From NCBI RefSeq assembly GCF_003143855.1, contig NZ_QFRK01000008.1, forward strand, positions 190,618 to 236,538: a stretch of 45,921 nucleotides of DNA. The letters are read 5' to 3'. The DNA comes from Streptomyces sp. NWU339. GTDB taxonomy: Bacteria > Actinomycetota > Actinomycetes > Streptomycetales > Streptomycetaceae. This document shows, one piece after another, positions 24,026 to 31,878 of the stretch (the stretch's first letter is position 1; every line of letters begins with the position of its first letter). The position numbers and the translations under genes are program-made. The notes under the pieces were generated by a model. The model saw only the letters and a program-made list of their open reading frames with translations. It did not search any database and was not told the origin of the DNA.

Positions 24026-24925
24026 TCAGTAACGCCGATACGTGGCGGCGTACTCCTCCAGCCCCTGGACGGCGGCATCGAGACTTTCAGCGGGGAGCTT
24101 GAGCACGAACGAGTCGACGCCCGCGCCGCGCAACTGCGCAAGGTGCTCGCGGTGATCCGCAGTTGGGAGCCGGCGCCTGAGCACGTAGGCGTGCGCGGAC
24201 TGCACCTGCACGAGTAGGGACGTGCCAGAACCGGCGGCCTGGTCGCGGATCTCCGCGATCATCTCACTCAGGCCCTCTACGGTCATGACCGGCATCCGGA
24301 TCTGCCTGGCGACCTCTTGTTCGGTCACCAGGATGGGGCTCCAGCCCGCGTTGCGAGCGGCACGGCGACGCGCGAGCGCACTGTTGCCGCCGATCAGGAT
24401 CGGAATACCACCGGCCTGCACCGGAGCGGGACGCTGCACGATGCCATGCCCGCGGAAATGGACTCCGGCATGGTCGACGGGTGATCCGGACCAGGCACCG
24501 CGCAATACTTCCAGCGCCTCGTCGAACCGCTCGTTACGGGTGTCGAAGTCGACACCGAGAGCCTCGAACTCCTCCGGCAGGTAACCTGTGCCCGCCACGA
24601 CTGTCAGCCTCCCGCCGGAAAGCCGGTCGACCGTGCCAAGCGCCTTGGCGGCCAAGAACGCATTGTGGTAAGGCAGCACCAGCAGGTAGGTCATCAGCCG
24701 GATGCGCTGGGTCACCGCGGCACAGAATGCGAGCGCGGTGGTGACGTCGAGTGTCTCGTGCCCCGCCCGGCTTTCCAGCCACTCCTTGGTAGGCGCCGGG
24801 TGCTCGGTGAACGCGATCGCGTCATACCCCAGGTCGTCGGCGCGGCGCGCAACTCGCGAGATCCCCTCAGGCGTGAGCAGTTCGGGAGCAGCGCCGTCGA
24901 CGGGGTACTCGACTGTGATCAGCAT
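24026..24925 (-). CDS. LLM-class F420-dependent oxidoreductase (TIGR03619-like)
   Basis: 299 aa from ATG 24925, with GGAAGG 9 bases upstream. A TTG at 24952 would add nine residues but is less likely. Motifs: YDAIAFTEHPAPTKEWLE, QRIRLMTYLLVLPYHNAFLAAKALGTVDRLSGGRLTVVAGTGYLPEEFEALGVDF, then ERFDEALEVLRGAW and a C-terminal LAQLRGAGVDSFVLKLP. All core parts of the barrel are present. It stands between transposase fragments, so it may have been cut off from its operon. It probably belongs to the same pathway as the other LLM genes. The substrate is unknown. Confidence 0.85.
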   Translation of the reverse strand: MLITVEYPVDGAAPELLTPEGISRVARRADDLGYDAIAFTEHPAPTKEWLESRAGHETLDVTTALAFCAAVTQRIRLMTYLLVLPYHNAFLAAKALGTVDRLSGGRLTVVAGTGYLPEEFEALGVDFDTRNERFDEALEVLRGAWSGSPVDHAGVHFRGHGIVQRPAPVQAGGIPILIGGNSALARRRAARNAGWSPILVTEQEVARQIRMPVMTVEGLSEMIAEIRDQAAGSGTSLLVQVQSAHAYVLRRRLPTADHREHLAQLRGAGVDSFVLKLPAESLDAAVQGLEEYAATYRRY

Positions 24926-24974
24926 GGGCACATTCCTTCCGGAACACTCCAAACAGTTGACTTCTGCATCGCTG

Positions 24975-25434
24975 AAGAAGGTGCACGATGCCGCGTGGCA
25001 GCACCACGGCTCCGCGCGTAGGCGGGACGGGACCGGCCGCGGCCTGGTGCACCACCGCCATCGCCGTCTACAGCGAGATCAAGACCGTGCAGATCTTCGA
25101 CCTGAAGTGCCTGTGGTTGGGCAGCCTCAACCACCCCCGGTGCGGGTCGTCCTGCCGCGCTTCGCCGGCTCGTCCCGGGCGGTGGACTGGGCGCTGGTGA
25201 GCACCGGCACCACCGCGTCCCCGCAAGAGATCGCCGAGCGCCACGCTAGCCAATGGTCTATCGAACAAGTGTCAAGGACGCATGGCCTGCTCGGCACCGG
25301 CACAAGCAGCACGTCTCCCTCGAATACATGATCACCGCGTTCCGGCGGGCCCGGATTACCGCTGCCACCGCAGCTCAGCCTCGCCCCGCCCTGTTCCACT
25401 ACGCCCCACCGACCAGCGCCGGTACCGCCGCGTG
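24975..25434 (+). pseudogene. Degenerate DDE transposase remnant
   Basis: Pieces in different plus-strand frames read as transposase. VRVVLPRFAGSSRAVDWALVSTGTTASPQEIAERHASQWSIEQ (about 25139-25270) has the Y/R-x-x-R-W-x-IE core carrying the catalytic Glu. KQHVSLEYMITAFRRARI (about 25300-25360) is a C-terminal piece. The N-terminal half and intact ends are missing. The exact IS family is uncertain (IS701- or IS4-like). Confidence 0.6.
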
Positions 25435-25497
25435 ACGGCGAAACTTCAGATCTGACCGTTCCCCCGCCCGTACGGGGCAGGCGGCGCTCAGCCGGAC

Positions 25498-26277
25498 TCA
25501 GTCTTCCAGCAGGTTCTGCCGTAGCACCGGGACCACGTCGGTGATCTGGACCTGCTCCGCGTAGCCCTCGATGCCGCCGTGCCTGTGCTGCACCCAGTCG
25601 AGGTAGTGGCCGATCGCCTCGGGCGGGGTGAGCACAATGGTCTCCTTGTCCAAGTGCCAGTCCTTCAGGGTTTCGGGAGGGTACGTGTCTTCCAGGTGGG
25701 CGAGCATCCGCCGCATGCCCTCGGCACTCATCGCGTAGTCTTCCAGGATTTCCTCGCGCCGCACCCCGAGAAGGCTCAGCAGAAGTGCCACCACGATGCC
25801 GGTCCGGTCCCGGCCCGAGGCGCAGTGGACGACCGTGCGCTCCGTTGCGGCGTCCGCGACGGAGCGCCACAACTCCGCGTGTGTGGCGAGGTTCTCCTCG
25901 TGCATCTCGCCGTACAGCTCAGCGGTGTTCTTCGGGTCGAGGTAGCGGTGGGCATGCTCGATCGACGGCACTTTCCTCCACAGCGGCCGGGAGAGCCGTC
26001 GTGCGCCGAGCTCGTCCCAGCGCCGCGTCCCGCGCTGCTCGATCTCAGCCGATGTGCGCAGGTCGATGACTGTCTTGATGCCGAGGGTGCCGAGCGCGGC
26101 CGCGTCCGCGTCAGTGGCGAAGTACGGGTCGTCGGACCGGTAAATCCGACCGGGGCGGAGTCGCTGGCCGCCAGAAGTACGCAATCCCCCGAGGTCGCGC
26201 ACATTGAACATCTGCGCGAAAGGGATCGCGCGCTCAGCGCGCCCTCGGGCGGTCGTCAGTGTCGGGGTGTCGTCCAC
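25498..26277 (-). CDS. Tyrosine-phosphatase-like protein (Y_phosphatase3 family)
   Basis: 259 aa. Family marks: NVRDLGGLRTSGGQRLRPGRIYRSDD (residues 25-50), TVIDLRTSAEIEQRG, and the P-loop HCASGRDRTG with nucleophile Cys152 and Arg158 (H-C-x5-R). Family members act on phosphotyrosine, phosphoinositides or other small phosphate esters. The GTG start at 26277 has only GAGGG directly against it, so translation may begin differently or from a short leader. It diverges from the Rieske oxygenase, sharing one control region. In a cluster with two PEP-type phosphotransferases, removal of phosphate from a metabolite is a possible role, but that is inference. Confidence 0.88.
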   Translation of the reverse strand: MDDTPTLTTARGRAERAIPFAQMFNVRDLGGLRTSGGQRLRPGRIYRSDDPYFATDADAAALGTLGIKTVIDLRTSAEIEQRGTRRWDELGARRLSRPLWRKVPSIEHAHRYLDPKNTAELYGEMHEENLATHAELWRSVADAATERTVVHCASGRDRTGIVVALLLSLLGVRREEILEDYAMSAEGMRRMLAHLEDTYPPETLKDWHLDKETIVLTPPEAIGHYLDWVQHRHGGIEGYAEQVQITDVVPVLRQNLLED

Positions 26278-26402
26278 CCTCAGAGGCTATTGATCTCAGA
26301 GCAAATAGTCTAGTCTGCGACGAACACGCTTCCGGTGCAGTAACTCTAGGCATAGAGTATCTGTGCCGGATCCGGTACAGGGTGAGCAAGTGGAGGGGCG
26401 TA
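26278..26402. promoter_or_regulatory. Divergent control region, phosphatase / Rieske oxygenase
   Basis: It holds three elements. CTATTG (26287-26292) and CAAATAG (26302-26308) form an imperfect inverted repeat. AGTCTAG is at 26307-26313. A perfect 6-4-6 inverted repeat, ACTCTAGGCATAGAGT, lies at 26343-26358, 45 bases before the Rieske start. TAGACT (minus strand) and TAGAGT (plus strand) are candidate -10 hexamers for the two directions. A GGAGGGG box lies 6 bases before the ATG at 26403. Confidence 0.55.
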
Positions 26403-27749
26403 ATGGGCGAGAGCCACGATGTGGGAGGGCGCCGGATCTCCTACCAGGACGTGCTGAGCCTGGACACCAAGGAGGTACCCGCGCACATCAGCCAGGAATC
26501 ACGCGGGAACTTCGACTTCGACGAGGCTCCGATCGACATCTACATCTCGCGGGAGTGGCACGAACGCGAGAGGGAGAAGCTCTGGAAGAAAGTCTGGCAA
26601 GTCGCCTGCCGAGAGGAGCAGATCCCCGAGGTCGGTGACCACATCGTCTACGAGATCGCCGGCCTCTCCTACCTCGTCATCCGCAGCGCTCCGGACGAGA
26701 TCCGCGCCTACCCCAACGCCTGCCTGCACCGCGGTCGGCAGCTGAAGGACTACGCCGGACGCTGTGCGGAGATCCGCTGCTCTTTCCACGCCATGACCTG
26801 GGACCTCAACGGCGATCTCAAGCGGATCCCGGCCCCCTGGGAGTTCGAGCACATCGATCCCGAGCAGTTCAAGCTTCCCGCCGTGAAGGTCGGGACCTGG
26901 GCCGGTTTCGTCTTCATCAACCCCGATCCGGACGCCGAGCCGCTCGAGTCCTTCCTCGGTGACCTGCCGCAGCACTTCGCCCAATGGGACCTCGAGAACC
27001 GTTACCTCGAGGTCCACGTCTCCAAGCTCCTGCGCTGTAACTGGAAGGTGGCGCAGGAGGCCTTCATGGAGTGCTGGCACGCTGCGGCCACCCACCCCCA
27101 GACGGTTCCGTACGCCGCCTTCGGCGTGTGCCAGGTGGACTGCTACGACAATTTCGCCCGCTTCATCACCCCGTCCGAGGTGGCGGGTCCGATGACGCCC
27201 TGGGAGCCCAGCGCCGAAGAGATGCTGCGGGCGACCCTGGACGTCCGCGAGGGCGAGCAACTCCCGGTCACCCTGGAACCGGGAGAGAGCGCACGCTCGT
27301 TCATCATCCGGAACACCCGCGAGAAGTGGCGTGCCTTCCTCGGGGACAAGATCGACGAGTGGGCGGACTGCGAGCTCGTCGACAACTTCACCTACACCGT
27401 CTTCCCCAACCTCATGCCGTGGGGCGGGGTGCACAAGATCTGCTACCGCTTCCGGCCCAACGGTGACGACCACCGCACCTGCATCATGGACGTCTTCTAC
27501 ATCTCCCCGTTCACCGGCGAACGTCCGGCGCCGGCCGAGGAGGTGAGGCTCGGTTTCGACGACCCGTTCAACAGTGTCCCCGCGCTCGGCATCGTCGGGA
27601 ACATCCTCGATCAGGACTGCTTCAACATGGAGAAAGTGCAGTTCGGCCTCGAGACGACGAGCAAGAAGACGGTGACCTTCGCCTCCTACCAGGAGGACAA
27701 CCTCAAATGGATGCAGCAGCTGCTGCGTCGTTACGTGGAGGCTGAGTGA
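26403..27749 (+). CDS. Rieske non-haem iron oxygenase, alpha subunit
   Basis: 448 aa from ATG 26403, chosen for its GGAGGGG box; the frame is open 48 codons further up without family residues. Rieske [2Fe-2S] ligands C107, H109, C126 and H129 are in CLHRGRQL and CSFHAMTW. The mononuclear iron site is in NWKVAQEAFMECWHAAATHPQ (H226, H231, with bridging E223) and an Asp in DQDCFNMEKVQ (403/405). Length fits the alpha-only ring-hydroxylating or steroid/terpenoid-type oxygenases. It inserts oxygen using electrons from a ferredoxin and reductase; the pair at 4801-6190 is the obvious candidate. No beta subunit gene follows; a 72-74-codon ORF overlaps its end instead. Confidence 0.94.
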   Translation: MGESHDVGGRRISYQDVLSLDTKEVPAHISQESRGNFDFDEAPIDIYISREWHEREREKLWKKVWQVACREEQIPEVGDHIVYEIAGLSYLVIRSAPDEIRAYPNACLHRGRQLKDYAGRCAEIRCSFHAMTWDLNGDLKRIPAPWEFEHIDPEQFKLPAVKVGTWAGFVFINPDPDAEPLESFLGDLPQHFAQWDLENRYLEVHVSKLLRCNWKVAQEAFMECWHAAATHPQTVPYAAFGVCQVDCYDNFARFITPSEVAGPMTPWEPSAEEMLRATLDVREGEQLPVTLEPGESARSFIIRNTREKWRAFLGDKIDEWADCELVDNFTYTVFPNLMPWGGVHKICYRFRPNGDDHRTCIMDVFYISPFTGERPAPAEEVRLGFDDPFNSVPALGIVGNILDQDCFNMEKVQFGLETTSKKTVTFASYQEDNLKWMQQLLRRYVEAE

Positions 27750-27964
27750 CCATGCACGGCGTCAGACATCCCTACACCAAGGACCTCTACGAGCTCGATG
27801 ACCAGGGTCGGGTTCGAGTCACCAGCACGGACGGCGACCACCTGGGCTACTTCTCGTCCGACGGCCGGTGGCTGGCGGGCGACAAGTTCGACGCCGACCC
27901 GCACTTGTGCGGCTGGGTGAGCGCGCCGCGCAAACAGCACCGCATCAGTGCCGCGTCCCGCTGA
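27746..27964 (+). CDS. Small protein translationally coupled to the Rieske oxygenase
   Basis: 72 residues from GTG 27746, which overlaps the Rieske stop by four bases (GTGA); ATG 27752 is also possible. Acidic and aromatic: MHGVRHPYTKDLYELDDQGRVRVTSTDGDHLGYFSSDGRWLAGDKFDADPHLCGWV, with beta-hairpin-like repeats of the type G-x-VRVT and G-x-W. It has one Cys and several His. No Fe-S motif is visible, so it is not a ferredoxin. Coupling implies a stoichiometric partner, chaperone or substrate-delivery protein of the oxygenase. I do not recognise the family. Confidence 0.7.
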   Translation: MTMHGVRHPYTKDLYELDDQGRVRVTSTDGDHLGYFSSDGRWLAGDKFDADPHLCGWVSAPRKQHRISAASR

Positions 27965-28089
27965 CACTCGGGCGGGTGAGCGCGCACCTCACACCCGCCC
28001 AAGTGCCACCAAAGATCCGGCGCACACCGAGGTGACGCACCACCGGCGGTGACGAAGGCTCCGCCTGGCCCTGCAGGAGGACGGAGTAC

Positions 28090-28629
28090 GTGGCTCTCGA
28101 AACCGAAGAACAACCACCGGTCGCCCTCGTGACCGGTGCGGCCGGCGGAATCGGCTCAGCCGTGTGTACCGTCCTCGAACCGAACGGCTGGCTGGTGGTG
28201 GCGACGGACTTGGAAGCACCCGACCGTGCGCACGGGTCGACGGTGTGCCTGGCACACGACGTGACAAGTCCCGGCTCATGGTCCCGGGCGGTGGGTGCTG
28301 CGCTCGACCGTCACAGCCGTGTCGACGGTCTGGTCGACGTAGCCGGTATCGCGCGGCGCGGCATGGTCTGGGAGACCACCGATGAGGACTGGGACGCGGT
28401 TGTCTCCGTCAACCAGACCGGTGTGTTCCACGGGATCCGGGCGGTGTCCGGCACCATGCGGGAAGCGGGACGCGGATCCATCGTCGACATCTCGTCGAAC
28501 GCCGGCCTCACCGCCTTCCCGCACGCGATCACGTATGTGGCCTCGAAGTTCGCGGTCACCGGGCTGACCAAGGCCGCTGCGCCGGTGGCGAGTTCGTCGC
28601 CGACGGCGGCCTGCCGCTACCGGGACTGA
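28090..28629 (+). pseudogene. SDR-family gene with internal deletion and frameshift
   Basis: GTG 28090 after GCAGGAGG. Residues 1-165 are a good SDR: VTGAAGGIG, DVAGIA in place of NNAG, VDISS, and YVASK with catalytic Tyr and Lys. After LTKAA the frame turns to PVASSSPTAACRYRD and stops. In the next frame, from 28584, the DNA encodes GGEFVADGGLPLPGL, which is exactly the expected C-terminal SDR strand and loop. About 50-60 codons between helix F and this end are missing and the frame is shifted. The cofactor half is present but the substrate half and dimer face are lost, so the product is probably inactive. Confidence 0.85.
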
Positions 28630-28643
28630 CCCCAGGAGAAGGA

Positions 28644-29165
28644 ATGAAGGCGATGGACACTGCCCACGAGACGTCCCTGGACGCCCTGCGCCGCGACGTG
28701 CAGTGGTTGAAGGACGTCGAGGAGATCAAGCGACTCAAGGCACGCTACTTCCGGTACGTCGACCTGCACTGGTGGCCCGAGCTGCGGAGCCTGTTCACCG
28801 ACGACGCCGTGTTCGAGATCGGCGAGTCGTCCTCGGCCCCGAGGACGACGGAGGAGTTCGTCACATCGGTCGGCCGCCACCTCGGTGAGGCGATGAGTGT
28901 GCACCACGGACACATGCCCGAGATCGAGATCGTCGACGCCGGGACGGCCCACGGGATCTGGTCGATGTTCGATGTCGTCGAGCCGTCCCCGAGCAGTGGC
29001 TACCCGGTACTGACCGGCTACGGCCACTACACCGAGGACTACCGCAAGGTCGACGGCCAATGGCGCATCGCGCGCCTGCGGTTGACCCGGCTCAGGCGCT
29101 CGGTCGACGGCAACGTGATCGACGGGGCCCAGGTGAACGGCCGCCGAAAGTTCGCCGAACCGTGA
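28644..29165 (+). CDS. SnoaL-like NTF2-fold protein
   Basis: 173 aa from ATG 28644 with AGGAGAAGG upstream (28633-28641); a second Met lies at codon 4. It is a close paralogue of 7601-8050: VEEIKRLKARYFRYVDLHWWPELRSLFTDDAVFEIGES, HHGHMPEIEIVDAGTAHGIWSMFDVVE, GHYTEDYRKVDGQWRIARLRLTRLRR. It carries about 20 extra residues at the end (SVDGNVIDGAQVNGRRKFAEP). Its stop overlaps the point where the truncated P450 begins, so the tail could in part derive from a deletion. It is probably still functional, since the fold core is complete. The role is unknown, as for its paralogue. Confidence 0.8.
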   Translation: MKAMDTAHETSLDALRRDVQWLKDVEEIKRLKARYFRYVDLHWWPELRSLFTDDAVFEIGESSSAPRTTEEFVTSVGRHLGEAMSVHHGHMPEIEIVDAGTAHGIWSMFDVVEPSPSSGYPVLTGYGHYTEDYRKVDGQWRIARLRLTRLRRSVDGNVIDGAQVNGRRKFAEP

Positions 29166-29826
29166 CGAGTTCTACGACTGCTTCACCGACAAGATGGAGA
29201 AGCGGCGCGTTCATCCCGCGGACGACCCTCTGACGGATCTCGTCGAGGCCGACCTCGAAGGCGAGCACCCCCTGACCGACGACGAGATCCTCCAGATGCT
29301 CGTGCAGTTCCTGGTCGCGGGGAACGAGACCACGACGAACCTCATCGGCAGCAGCGTCCTGCGGCTGCTCCAGGAGCCGGATCTCTTGTCCGAACTGCGC
29401 CGGGCCGTCTCGCGGGTTCCCACCTTCGTGGAAGAGGTACTGCGTCTGGAGGCACCGACCCAGGGGATGTTCCGTACGGCCACCCGCGACTGCACGATCG
29501 GCGGCCAGGCCATCACGGCCGGATCCATGATCTATCTGATCTACGGATCCGCGAACCGTGACGCAGAGGTGTTCACGCACAGCGACGACATCGTGCCCGA
29601 CAAGCCGGTGGCACACCATCTGGCGTTCGGGCGCGGGGAACACGTCTGCCTGGGCGCCCATCTCGCCCGGCGCGAGGCCACGATCGCGGTGGAGACGCTG
29701 CTGCGGCGGCTGGACACCCTGTCGTCGGCTGCCCCGGGGACGGAGCCGGACTACAACTCGAGCTTCATTCTCCGCGGACCGCGCTCCCTCCCGGTCCACT
29801 TCACCATCACACCGGTCACCGACTGA
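29164..29826 (+). pseudogene. Cytochrome P450 lacking its N-terminal half
   Basis: Homology to the intact P450 at 30547-31863 begins abruptly at DEFYDCFTDKMEKRR (29164), where the SnoaL stop lies. The only in-frame Met is at 29194. Kept parts are the I-helix AGNETTTNLIG, EEVLR (ExxR) and the haem loop FGRGEHVCLGAHLARRE. About 200 N-terminal residues (helices A-G, substrate recognition) are missing. With the haem Cys but no substrate-binding half it cannot be a working monooxygenase. It lies in line with the deleted SDR, so the same stretch lost DNA at least twice. Confidence 0.9.
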
Positions 29827-29862
29827 CCGGCCGCTCCCTCCACGCACCGACGAAAGGCACCC

Positions 29863-30333
29863 ATGCTGCTGCAGCCGTACCACGCCGGGATCATCGTCCG
29901 CGACATCTCCCGGGCCATCGACGACCTGAGCACGAGGCTGGGGTACACGTTCAACGCACCGACCACGATCGTGATACCAAAGGTCGAGGACCGTGTCGCC
30001 GGCTCCACCGGTGCGGTCGAACTGGTCGCCACCTACTCCCGGGAGGGACCCTTCCGGCTCGAGGTCATCCAGGGCCAGGGCGAGGGCGTCTACTCCGCCC
30101 GGCTTTCGGGGCTGCACCACCTGGGAGTCTGGGAAAGCGATCCCGAAGCCCGCTTGAGGCAGCTGGAGGCAGACGGTGAACAGGTCGATGCCGTCATCCG
30201 CAGAGCGGACGGCACGATCTCCGCCTTCTACGCGAGCGCTCCACGTCTCGGCGGCACCCGCATCGAGTATGTGAACGACGACCGGCGCCCCCAACTCGAA
30301 GAGTGGTTCGCCACGGGGATCATGCCGCGGTAG
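29863..30333 (+). CDS. VOC/glyoxalase-fold protein
   Basis: 156 aa, ATG 29863 with GAAAGG upstream. The Glyoxalase_4-like pattern has two beta-alpha-beta-beta-beta modules: QPYHAGIIVRDISRAIDDLSTRLGYTF, FRLEVIQGQGEGVYSARLSGLHHLGVWE and APRLGGTRIEYVND. His in YHAGI, Glu in RLEVI, His in LHHLGV and Glu in RIEYV are the four candidate metal ligands. Related small VOC proteins include methylmalonyl-CoA epimerase-like enzymes and lyases in catabolic clusters. It is the last gene of the rightward run that began with the Rieske oxygenase, and a hairpin follows. Confidence 0.83.
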   Translation: MLLQPYHAGIIVRDISRAIDDLSTRLGYTFNAPTTIVIPKVEDRVAGSTGAVELVATYSREGPFRLEVIQGQGEGVYSARLSGLHHLGVWESDPEARLRQLEADGEQVDAVIRRADGTISAFYASAPRLGGTRIEYVNDDRRPQLEEWFATGIMPR

Positions 30334-30338
30334 CTGCC

Positions 30339-30365
30339 GTCCGGCGCTGTGTTCCGGCGCCGGAC
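30339..30365. terminator. Hairpin between convergent VOC and P450 genes
   Basis: GTCCGGCGC (30339-30347) pairs with GCGCCGGAC (30357-30365) around a 9-base loop, starting 5 bases after the VOC stop. No U-tract. The remaining 30366-30546 holds no gene I recognise. Confidence 0.55.
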
Positions 30366-30546
30366 CCGGCACCGTGTCCGGCCACCGCCCGGCCGGCCCG
30401 GGGGTTGTGACGTCCCGGCCGGATCCGACAGACCTTGCTGCGGGCCCAAGGCCGGCGGCGTGGCACGGCTCCGCCGGGGCGCATCCCGCGTCCAAGCGGC
30501 GGAGCCGAGTCCCTCGGGCCCGTGACGATCCCGGTGCCGGCCGGCG

Positions 30547-31863
30547 TCAGCTCCGCCGGGTGAAGGTCACGGGCAGGGCAAGCGGCCCTCGCAGGGCGAA
30601 GCTCCGCATGTACGGCGTGGGCCCCGGGCCCGCGTGGGCCAGTCCCTCGACGCGTTGGAGCAACGTGGTGATCGCGATGGCGGACTCCCGGCGGGCGAGG
30701 TTCGAGCCGAGGCAGACGTGCTCCCCCCGCCCGAAGGCGAGGTGGTGGCTCCGGGAACCGTCCAGCCGGATCTCTTCCGGCTCGGGGAAGGCGGCTTCGT
30801 CCCGGTTGCCGGAGGAGTACATCAGATACAGCATGTCCCCGTCCCGGATCTGCTGGCCCCCCAGTTCCACGTCGGCCATCGCGAGCCGGAAGAGCCCCTG
30901 GGCGGGCGCCTCGAGCCGGAGCGTCTCCTCCACCACGACGGGTACCCGCGACAGGTCGGACCGGACCGAGGCCATCAGGTCCGGGGAGTCGACGAGACGC
31001 TTGACCGTGCTCCCGATCAGGTTCGTGGTGGTCTCGTTTCCTGCGACGAGGAACTGAACCAGCATCTGCAGGATCTCGTGCTCGCTGAGCGACTCCTCGC
31101 CACTCATACGGGCCTGGAGGAGATCGGTGAGCAGGTCGTCCTGCGGCTCGCGGCGGCGCTTGCCGAGCTCGGCAGTGAAGTAGTCGTAGAACTCGTCCAC
31201 GTCCGCGAAGAGCTCGATCAGCTCCTCCCGGGGAAGATCGAGCGCGCCGACGCCCTTGGTGAAGGCGATCGTCCACTTCTTGAAGGTCGGCATCAGCTCA
31301 TGCGGGACCCCGAGGATGCGGGCGATGACCGTCATCGGCAGCGGCATGGCGAAGTCCCGCATGATGTCGACGGGACCGCCCTCGGGGAAGGCGTCGATCA
31401 AGGAGTCGACGATGGCCTGGAACTCCGGTTCCATCTCCTTGACCCGTCGAGGGGTGAAGGCCATGGCGACCAGGCCCCGCTGCCTCTTGTGCAGGGGAGG
31501 ATCAGCGGTGAGCAGTACGCTCGACTTACTGAGTTCCACCCGTCGCGCCGCCTGCCGGCGAGTCTCCTCCGGGAAGTCCGGGTCGTCGGCGATCTTCTCC
31601 GCGAGCCCGGTGACCGAGCTGCGACCGCTCGCAAAGCGGCTCGAGAAGGTGACGGGGTCCTTGAGAACCTCCCGGATGTCGTCGTACCGGCTGACCATCC
31701 AGGCGCCGAGTGCGTCGCTCCACACCACCGGGTGGTCTTGTCGCAGGTGTGCGAACGCGGCGAACGGACAGCGGATCGCCTCGTCGTCACGACGGAGGAC
31801 GGCATTGATCGGAAAGTCCGGCATCACGGTGTCACGTGTCGCGGAGTCCATACTCAGTCCCAT
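30547..31863 (-). CDS. Cytochrome P450
   Basis: 438 aa from ATG 31863; ATG 31851 has the better ribosome site (GGGA) and removes four residues. It has the complete bacterial class I layout: N-terminal PFAAFAHLRQDHPVVWSDALGAWMVSRYDDIREVL, the C-helix DPPLHKRQRGLV, the I-helix AGNETT, ETLR (ExxR), and the haem loop FGRGEHVCLG with Cys384. Soluble, no membrane anchor. It needs a ferredoxin such as the one at 4801. It lies 15 bases after an SDR on the same strand, so an alcohol made by the P450 may be oxidised by that SDR. Its closest relative here is the truncated P450 at 29164. Confidence 0.95.
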   Translation of the reverse strand: MGLSMDSATRDTVMPDFPINAVLRRDDEAIRCPFAAFAHLRQDHPVVWSDALGAWMVSRYDDIREVLKDPVTFSSRFASGRSSVTGLAEKIADDPDFPEETRRQAARRVELSKSSVLLTADPPLHKRQRGLVAMAFTPRRVKEMEPEFQAIVDSLIDAFPEGGPVDIMRDFAMPLPMTVIARILGVPHELMPTFKKWTIAFTKGVGALDLPREELIELFADVDEFYDYFTAELGKRRREPQDDLLTDLLQARMSGEESLSEHEILQMLVQFLVAGNETTTNLIGSTVKRLVDSPDLMASVRSDLSRVPVVVEETLRLEAPAQGLFRLAMADVELGGQQIRDGDMLYLMYSSGNRDEAAFPEPEEIRLDGSRSHHLAFGRGEHVCLGSNLARRESAIAITTLLQRVEGLAHAGPGPTPYMRSFALRGPLALPVTFTRRS

Positions 31864-31878
31864 CTGTATCGGCGGGTA

